Assembly (NCBI GenBank): GCA_963770505.1
Contig: CAVYPR010000001.1
Coordinates: forward strand, 868,001-932,000
DNA: 64,000 nt
Reading direction: 5' to 3'
Source: CAVYPR01 sp963770505
GTDB lineage: Bacteria; Actinomycetota; Acidimicrobiia; Acidimicrobiales; RAAP-2
The first letter of the stretch is position 1; every line of letters starts with the position of its first letter. Below are positions 58,894 to 64,000 of the stretch, in pieces. The translations under genes were made by a program, and so were the position numbers. Below the pieces are notes generated by a model. That model did no database searches. It was given only the letters and a program-made list of their open reading frames with translations, and had not been told where the DNA came from.

Positions 58894-60762
58894 TCACATT
58901 CTCGGCGCCGGTTCCGGCCGACCGAACTCGGGGGGCCCGGCCGTCAAGCGGCTCCCCGGGACCGCCCCTTCGGCCCGCCACAAGGTGGCGTAGCGGCCGC
59001 CCGAAGCCAGGAGACGGGCGTGGGTGCCGCGCTCGACCACCCGTCCGCCGTCGAGGAGGACGACCTCGTCGACCGCCTCGAGGCCGCCGAGCCGGTGGGT
59101 CACCAGGATCGTCGAGCGCCCCCGGGTGAGCGTCAGCAGGTCGGTCGTCAGGGCGTCGGCGGCGGCCATGTCGAGGTGCTCGGTCGGCTCGTCCAGCACG
59201 AGCAGGTCGAACCGGGCCAGGAGGGCGCGGGCCACGACGATCCTGCGGCGCTGGCCGCCCGAGAGGCGGCTGCCGGCCGGGCCGACGTCGGTCTCCAGGC
59301 CCTCGGGGAGGCCGTCCAGCCATTCGAGCAGCCCCACCCGCCCGAGGGCCTCCCGCAGCTCCTCCCCGCTGGCGTCACGGCGCCCCACCCGCAGGTTCTG
59401 GGCGACGGTGGTGTCGAAGAGGTGCGCGTCCTGGGCCACGTACCCCACGGCGGTGCGGACGTCGTCGCCGGCCAACCGGTCCAGCTCGACGTCCCCCAAC
59501 CGGACCGACCCGTGCTCGTAGGGGAGGAAACGCAGGCACACGTAGGCCAGCGACGACTTCCCGGCCCCGCTGGGGCCCACCACGGCCACCCGGTGGCCGG
59601 GCGGCACCGAGAGGGTGACGTCGACCACGGCCGGCTCCCGGGCCCCCGGGTAGCGGGCCGACACGGCGTCGGTCTCGAGCGACCGGGGGGCCGCGGGGAG
59701 CGGGCGGGGCTCGATCGGGTCGGCCACCGGCACCGGGGCGTCCATCACCCCGAAGAGGCGCCGGGCGGATCGGCGGCACCGCTGGAGGGCCTGGGTGGCG
59801 GCGGGGAGCGGGGCCACCAGCTCGAAGGCCGCCAGGGGCACCAGGGCCACGGTCGCCAGCCAGACCCCGCCGAGCCGGCCGGAGTGCACGGCGGCCACGC
59901 CCAGGACCAGGCCCGCCCACATGGCGGTGCCGGCCAACAAGGTGGCCAGTCCGAGGCCGACCCCGGTGGTGCCGGCCGAGCCGGCGGCCAGGCGCGACAG
60001 CTCGGCGTCGGCCGCGTGGACCCGGGCCAGCTGGGGCCCGACGGCGCCGTAGGCGACGAGGTCGGGGGCGCCCTCGATGAGGTCCACGACGGTCGTCGTG
60101 AGCTCGCCCCGGGCCCCGGCCTGTCGGGCCTCGGTGCGCCGGGCCAGACGGCCGGTCAGCCACGGCACGGCGGTGGCCGCCAGCAGTAGGCAGGCACCCA
60201 ACGCCAGCCCCGCCGCCGGCAGCAACCACCACACGAAGGCCACCGTCACCGGGCCCACCAGCGCGGCGATGACCATCGGCGGCCACACCCGCAGCAGGAC
60301 GTCCTGCTGCTCGTCGACGTCGCGGACGAGACGGGCCACGAGGTCACCCCGGCGGAAGGCGGGCAGCCCGGCCGGCGCCAGGGGCTCGAGGCGGCGGAAG
60401 AACGAGACGCGCAGGTCGGCCAGGGCCCGGAAGGCCGCCTCGTGGCCGACCAAGCGCTCGAAGTAGCGGAAGATGCCCCGCGACAGCCCGCAGAACTGGA
60501 CGACGACGATGGCGATCCCCAGCGCCGACTCGCCGGGATGCTGCGCGGCCCGAGAGATCAGCCACGCCGCCGAGGCCAGCAGCCCGATCGAGGCGGCCAC
60601 GGCCCCGGCGCCGAGGAGCGACGCCCACAGGAGCCGGCCGGCCGCCGGTCGCGCCAGGCGGAGGGTCCGGGAGACCGGCGCCGCCTCCTGCGCCCCGTGG
60701 GCGGCGGCGCGGGTCGAGGGCTCCTGGGCTCCCACCGTGGTGACGAGCGCGGCGCCCGTCAC
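58894..60762 (-). CDS. cydC: CydC-type ABC exporter subunit for cytochrome bd assembly
   Basis: A fused membrane-ATPase exporter half of 622 residues. After six helices (SLLGAGAVAASIGLLASAAW is the first) come Walker A GPSGAGKSSLAYVC, signature RLSGGQRRRIVVARALL and Walker B LLVLDEPTEHLDMAA. With CydD it exports thiols or haem-related compounds needed to assemble bd oxidase. The GTG start overlaps the cydD stop (GTGA). The gap to cydA is 55 bases. Confidence 0.93.
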   Translation of the reverse strand: MTGAALVTTVGAQEPSTRAAAHGAQEAAPVSRTLRLARPAAGRLLWASLLGAGAVAASIGLLASAAWLISRAAQHPGESALGIAIVVVQFCGLSRGIFRYFERLVGHEAAFRALADLRVSFFRRLEPLAPAGLPAFRRGDLVARLVRDVDEQQDVLLRVWPPMVIAALVGPVTVAFVWWLLPAAGLALGACLLLAATAVPWLTGRLARRTEARQAGARGELTTTVVDLIEGAPDLVAYGAVGPQLARVHAADAELSRLAAGSAGTTGVGLGLATLLAGTAMWAGLVLGVAAVHSGRLGGVWLATVALVPLAAFELVAPLPAATQALQRCRRSARRLFGVMDAPVPVADPIEPRPLPAAPRSLETDAVSARYPGAREPAVVDVTLSVPPGHRVAVVGPSGAGKSSLAYVCLRFLPYEHGSVRLGDVELDRLAGDDVRTAVGYVAQDAHLFDTTVAQNLRVGRRDASGEELREALGRVGLLEWLDGLPEGLETDVGPAGSRLSGGQRRRIVVARALLARFDLLVLDEPTEHLDMAAADALTTDLLTLTRGRSTILVTHRLGGLEAVDEVVLLDGGRVVERGTHARLLASGGRYATLWRAEGAVPGSRLTAGPPEFGRPEPAPRM

Positions 60763-62528
60763 GGCCGGGCACCGGCGATCGTGAGGTCGACCACCCGGTC
60801 GGCCACCCCCAGGAGGGCCGGGCGGTGGGCCACCACGACGCAGGTCCGCCCGACCGCGTGCCGGCCGATGGCCTCGACGACCTCCTCCTCGGTGCGCCCG
60901 TCGAGGTTGGCGGTGGGCTCGTCGAGCAGCAGCAACGGCGCATCGCGCACGAAGGCTCGGGCCAGGGCCACCCGCTGGCGCTCTCCGGCCGAGAGCCCGG
61001 CCCCGTTCTCGCCGAGCTCGGTGGCGAGGCCGTCGGGCAGGCGGGCCACGACCGCTCCCAGTCCGGCGGCGGACACGGCCCGCGACAGGGCCGCCTCGGA
61101 GGCGTCCGGGTGTCCCAGGCAGATGTTGTCGGCCACCGTCGCCGCGAACAGGTGCGGGCGCTGGGGCACCCAGGCGACCTGTCGGCGCCACTCGTCGGGA
61201 TCGAGATCGCCCAGCGCGACCTCGCCCACCCGGACCTGCCCCGAGGCCGGGACGACGAAGCCCAGCAGCACCGACAGGAGCGTGGTCTTCCCGCAGCCGC
61301 TCGGCCCGACCACGGCCACCGTCTCCCCCGGGCCGACCGCGAAGGAGATGCCGTCGAGTGCCGACGCGCCCCGTCCGGGGTAGGACACGACGAGGTCCGA
61401 CACCGCCAGGCCGCAGCGGGTGACGTCGGGGACGTTGGTCATCGTGCCTCGGTCGGGGACGGGGGCGTCGAGCACCTCGAAGACCTGCGCGGCGGCTTCC
61501 ATCCCCTCGGTGCTGGCGTGGTAGTTGGTGCCCAAGAGGCGCAGCGGCAGGTACGCCTCGGGGGCGAGGACCAGCACGAAGAGGGCCGTGCGGAATCCCA
61601 GGTGCCCCCCGAGGAGCCGCAGTCCCACGGCGACCGCCACCAGGGCCACCGACATGGTGGCCAGCAGCTCGAGGATCAGCGACGACAGGAAGGTCACCCG
61701 CAGCGTCGACATCGTCGCCCGCCGGTAGCGATCGGTCATCTGCCGGATGGCCGCCGCCTGGCCCCGGGCCCGCCCGAAGACCCGCAGGGTGGGGAGCCCG
61801 GCCACGACGTCGAGGAAGTAGCCGGCCAGCCGCTCGACCGTCTCCACCTGTGCCCGGGCACGGTCGCGGGCGGTGGCTCCGACCAGGGCCATGAACACCG
61901 GGATGAGCGGGAGGGTGACGGCGATGATGACGGCCGAGAGCCAGTCGAGGCCCACCACCACGGCCAGAATGGTGACCGGCACGATCACCGCCAGGAACAC
62001 CTGGGGCAGGTACCGCGAGAAGTAGGCGTCGAGCGCGTCGATCCCCGAGGTGGCCAGCACGGCCAGCTCACCGGCGTCGGTGAGGGCAGGCCCCGTCGCG
62101 CCGGGCACCGCCACCCGTGCCACCAGAGCGTTGCGCAGGTCGCTCTTGGCCCGGGCCGACGCCCGCTGCGCGGCCCGCTCGGACTCCCACCCGACGGCCG
62201 CCCGGGCCACCACCACCGCCAGCAGGGCGGCCAGGGGCAGGCGCAGCCCGTGGAGCCCGCGGTGGGAGATGAAGGCCCCCGAGACCGAGTCGGCGATGAG
62301 CCAGGCCTGCAGGACCACCAGGGCGGCGGTGACCGCCCCCAGGCCGACCGCCGTCACCAGGTAACGGCGGGTGCTCCGGGTGTAGGCCAGCAGCCGCGGG
62401 TCCACCGGCCCTCCCCCCCGCCTCCCGGGCCGGTCCCCCGCCACGGCGGGATCGGCCTCGACTTGGGGGGCGCCGCCCGTCGACGCCGCGTGGGCGCGCT
62501 CGGACACGGTGGGCTGACCGTCGGTCAC
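60759..62528 (-). CDS. cydD: CydD-type ABC exporter subunit for cytochrome bd assembly
   Basis: The partner half-transporter has helices beginning YLVTAVGLGAVTAALVVLQA and the ATPase motifs GPSGCGKTTLLSVLLG, GLSAGERQRVALARAF and LLLLDEPTANLD. The start is uncertain: GTG at 62528, GTG at 62507 and GTG at 62405 (VDPRLLAYTRSTRRYL) are all in frame; family members commonly begin close to the last. First gene of the cydDCAB group. Confidence 0.93.
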   Translation of the reverse strand: MTDGQPTVSERAHAASTGGAPQVEADPAVAGDRPGRRGGGPVDPRLLAYTRSTRRYLVTAVGLGAVTAALVVLQAWLIADSVSGAFISHRGLHGLRLPLAALLAVVVARAAVGWESERAAQRASARAKSDLRNALVARVAVPGATGPALTDAGELAVLATSGIDALDAYFSRYLPQVFLAVIVPVTILAVVVGLDWLSAVIIAVTLPLIPVFMALVGATARDRARAQVETVERLAGYFLDVVAGLPTLRVFGRARGQAAAIRQMTDRYRRATMSTLRVTFLSSLILELLATMSVALVAVAVGLRLLGGHLGFRTALFVLVLAPEAYLPLRLLGTNYHASTEGMEAAAQVFEVLDAPVPDRGTMTNVPDVTRCGLAVSDLVVSYPGRGASALDGISFAVGPGETVAVVGPSGCGKTTLLSVLLGFVVPASGQVRVGEVALGDLDPDEWRRQVAWVPQRPHLFAATVADNICLGHPDASEAALSRAVSAAGLGAVVARLPDGLATELGENGAGLSAGERQRVALARAFVRDAPLLLLDEPTANLDGRTEEEVVEAIGRHAVGRTCVVVAHRPALLGVADRVVDLTIAGARP

Positions 62529-62662
62529 GGCCAGGACCGCCGGCACGGCCCCGACCCGCGGTCCGGTGCCAGCGGGCGGAGGGTGGCCGGCCGGCGGTGC
62601 GTGGTCCGGGCGCGCCGGCGGACCGGGCGCGAGTCGCTCTTGGTGGGCCGCCGCACCTCCGC

Positions 62663-64000
62663 CTACCGACCGCCGGCCGCGCCGTGCTCGGCCTCGATGA
62701 GCTGCCACACGGCGTCGATCAGGGCGAGGTGGGTGAAAGCCTGGGGGAAGTTCCCCAGGTGCTGGCCGGTGGACACGTCGATCTCCTCGGCGTAGAGGAG
62801 GAGCGGGCCGGCGAAGGAGAGGAGCTTCTCGCAGAGCGCCGTCGCCCGCTCGGTCTCCCCGATCATCGCCAGGGCGCTGACCAGCCAGAAGGAGCAGATG
62901 GTGAAGGTGCCCTCCTTCCCCGAGAATCCGGTGTCGGTCGACTCGGTCCGGTACCGCAGCACGAGGCCGTCCTCGGTGAGCTCGTCGGCGATGGCCAGCA
63001 CCGTGTTGCGGACGCGCTCGTCGTCGGGCGGGAGGAACCCCATGAGCGGGATCAGCAGGAGGGCGGCGTCGAGGTCGTCGGTCTCGTAGTGCTGGCGGAA
63101 GACCTGACGGGCCGAGACGCCCTTCTCCAGCACCTCCGCCTTGATCTCGTCACCGACGGCCCGCCACCGGGCCGCCCGCTCGTCGTCCCCGCGGTCCTCG
63201 GCCATGCGGACCCCGCGGTCGACGGCCACCCAGCACATGACCTTGGACGCGGTGAACTGCTTGGGGTCGCCGCGCACCTCCCAGATCCCCTGGTCGGCGT
63301 CGTGGCGGTGGGCGATGGCCTGGTCCACGAAGGAGGCCACCCCCTCCCACGCCGGTTGGGCCACCTGCATCTGCGTGCGCCGCATCTGTGTCGACACCGC
63401 GTCGAGCAGGAGCCCCCAGACGTCCAGCTGCTGCTGGTCGAAGGCCCCGTTGCCGACCCGCACCGGCCGCGATCCCCGCCAGCCCGACAGGTGGTCGAGC
63501 GTGTGCTCGGTCAGGTCGCTCTCACCGCCGATGCCGTACATGATCTGGATGGGGAACTCCCCGTCGCGCGCCTCGGGGCCCCTGCCGTCGAGGACCGTCT
63601 CCATGACGAAGGCGAAGAACGAGACCGCCTCCCACTCGAAGCCCATCCGGTTGAGCGCCCGCAGGATGAACGACGTGTCGCGCACCCAGGTGTAGCGGTA
63701 GTCCCAGTTTCGTTCGCCGCCCGGGGTCTCGGGGAGCGAGGTCGTGGCCGCGGCCATGATGGCCCCCGTCGGCGCGTAGCTGAGCCCCTTCAGCGTGAGG
63801 GCGCTGCGTTCGATGTAGGGGCGCCACCGGTGATCGGGCATCTGCGACACGCTCAGCCAGTCGCGCCAGCTCTGCTCCGTCGCCTCCATCGCCTCGGTGG
63901 CCTCGGCGACGGTGGTCGGGGTCGTGGCGCCCCACGACAGCGCCACGAAGGCCGACTCGCCACGCGACAGCGTGGCCCGGGCCAGGCACCGCTGGCCCAC
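62663..64000 (-). CDS. GH15-family trehalase/glucoamylase (5' end missing)
   Basis: The last 445 residues of a glycoside hydrolase 15 protein; the frame runs off the right edge without a clear start. TPGGERNWDYRYTWVRDTSF is the conserved block with catalytic-region acids, and GNFPQAFTHLALIDAVW ends the family signature. In actinobacteria such GH15 enzymes hydrolyse trehalose. It precedes the cydD gene with a gap of about 130 bases. Intracellular unless a signal lies outside the window. Confidence 0.88.
   Translation of the reverse strand: MGQRCLARATLSRGESAFVALSWGATTPTTVAEATEAMEATEQSWRDWLSVSQMPDHRWRPYIERSALTLKGLSYAPTGAIMAAATTSLPETPGGERNWDYRYTWVRDTSFILRALNRMGFEWEAVSFFAFVMETVLDGRGPEARDGEFPIQIMYGIGGESDLTEHTLDHLSGWRGSRPVRVGNGAFDQQQLDVWGLLLDAVSTQMRRTQMQVAQPAWEGVASFVDQAIAHRHDADQGIWEVRGDPKQFTASKVMCWVAVDRGVRMAEDRGDDERAARWRAVGDEIKAEVLEKGVSARQVFRQHYETDDLDAALLLIPLMGFLPPDDERVRNTVLAIADELTEDGLVLRYRTESTDTGFSGKEGTFTICSFWLVSALAMIGETERATALCEKLLSFAGPLLLYAEEIDVSTGQHLGNFPQAFTHLALIDAVWQLIEAEHGAAGGR

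Overview
The window is GC-rich, densely packed chromosomal DNA from an actinobacterium, most likely a member of the Acidimicrobiia. Supporting signs are the very high third-position GC, many GTG starts, an F420-type nitroreductase, mycothiol-dependent isomerase-like proteins, DUF3151 and DUF5134 genes, a TlyA-NadK-RecN cluster, and exported cell-wall proteins with repeated 'GGGYWLVA.DGG.F.FGDA' units. The genus cannot be named from sequence alone. Several genes have a -10-like TAnnnT hexamer exactly 6 nt before the start codon, as expected for leaderless mRNAs.

Layout. 1-1000: end of an HD-type protein and a family 2 glycosyltransferase. 7242-1022 (minus): scpA, scpB, a pseudouridine synthase, chorismate mutase, prephenate dehydrogenase, a fused aroA-cmk gene with an apparent frameshift, and plsC. 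trpS (plus) diverges from scpA. 16891-8282 (minus): a lysine/alanine-tailed DNA-binding-like protein, tlyA, nadK, recN, pyrG, a Nudix hydrolase, a tyrosine recombinase, a TraR/DksA-type zinc protein and a site-2 protease. 18174-16951: a universal stress protein and a HAD phosphatase. 18291-24053 (plus): a carbohydrate ABC importer (ATPase, two permeases, two tandem paralogous binding proteins), followed by an L,D-transpeptidase with propeller-like repeats.

26.3-33.5 kb is a patchwork of single genes in mixed orientation with lower GC than the flanks: GYD protein, ICMT-like methyltransferase, double-HTH protein, deazaflavin nitroreductase, SAM methyltransferase, secreted GH27 galactosidase, NTF2-like protein, class III cyclase, mycothiol isomerase-like protein. 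39845-33700 (minus) is an efflux or export operon with two HlyD-type adaptors, a MacB-type ATPase and permease, and a secreted DUF5666 protein. Three of its products share Gly-Phe-Pro-Gly-rich segments, and two inverted repeats precede the first gene.

41-64 kb holds a membrane-anchored DUF5666 protein, a copper P-type ATPase coupled to a DUF5134 membrane protein, a UbiE/UbiA-like pair, a double-module CoA transferase with an amidohydrolase, a lipoprotein with a signal-peptidase-like domain lacking the catalytic lysine, an LppX/LprG-like anchored protein, a glycine-oxidase-like enzyme with a SpoU methyltransferase, and a cydDCAB cytochrome bd cluster ending in a divergent ketol-acid-reductoisomerase paralogue. 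A truncated GH15 trehalase/glucoamylase runs off the right edge.

The strongest candidates for something undescribed are the GGFPGG-linked efflux operon, the KARI-like gene in the cyd operon, the lipoprotein signal-peptidase homologue and the phasin-like protein with a histone-like tail. No tRNA, rRNA, CRISPR array, insertion sequence or prophage was recognised.
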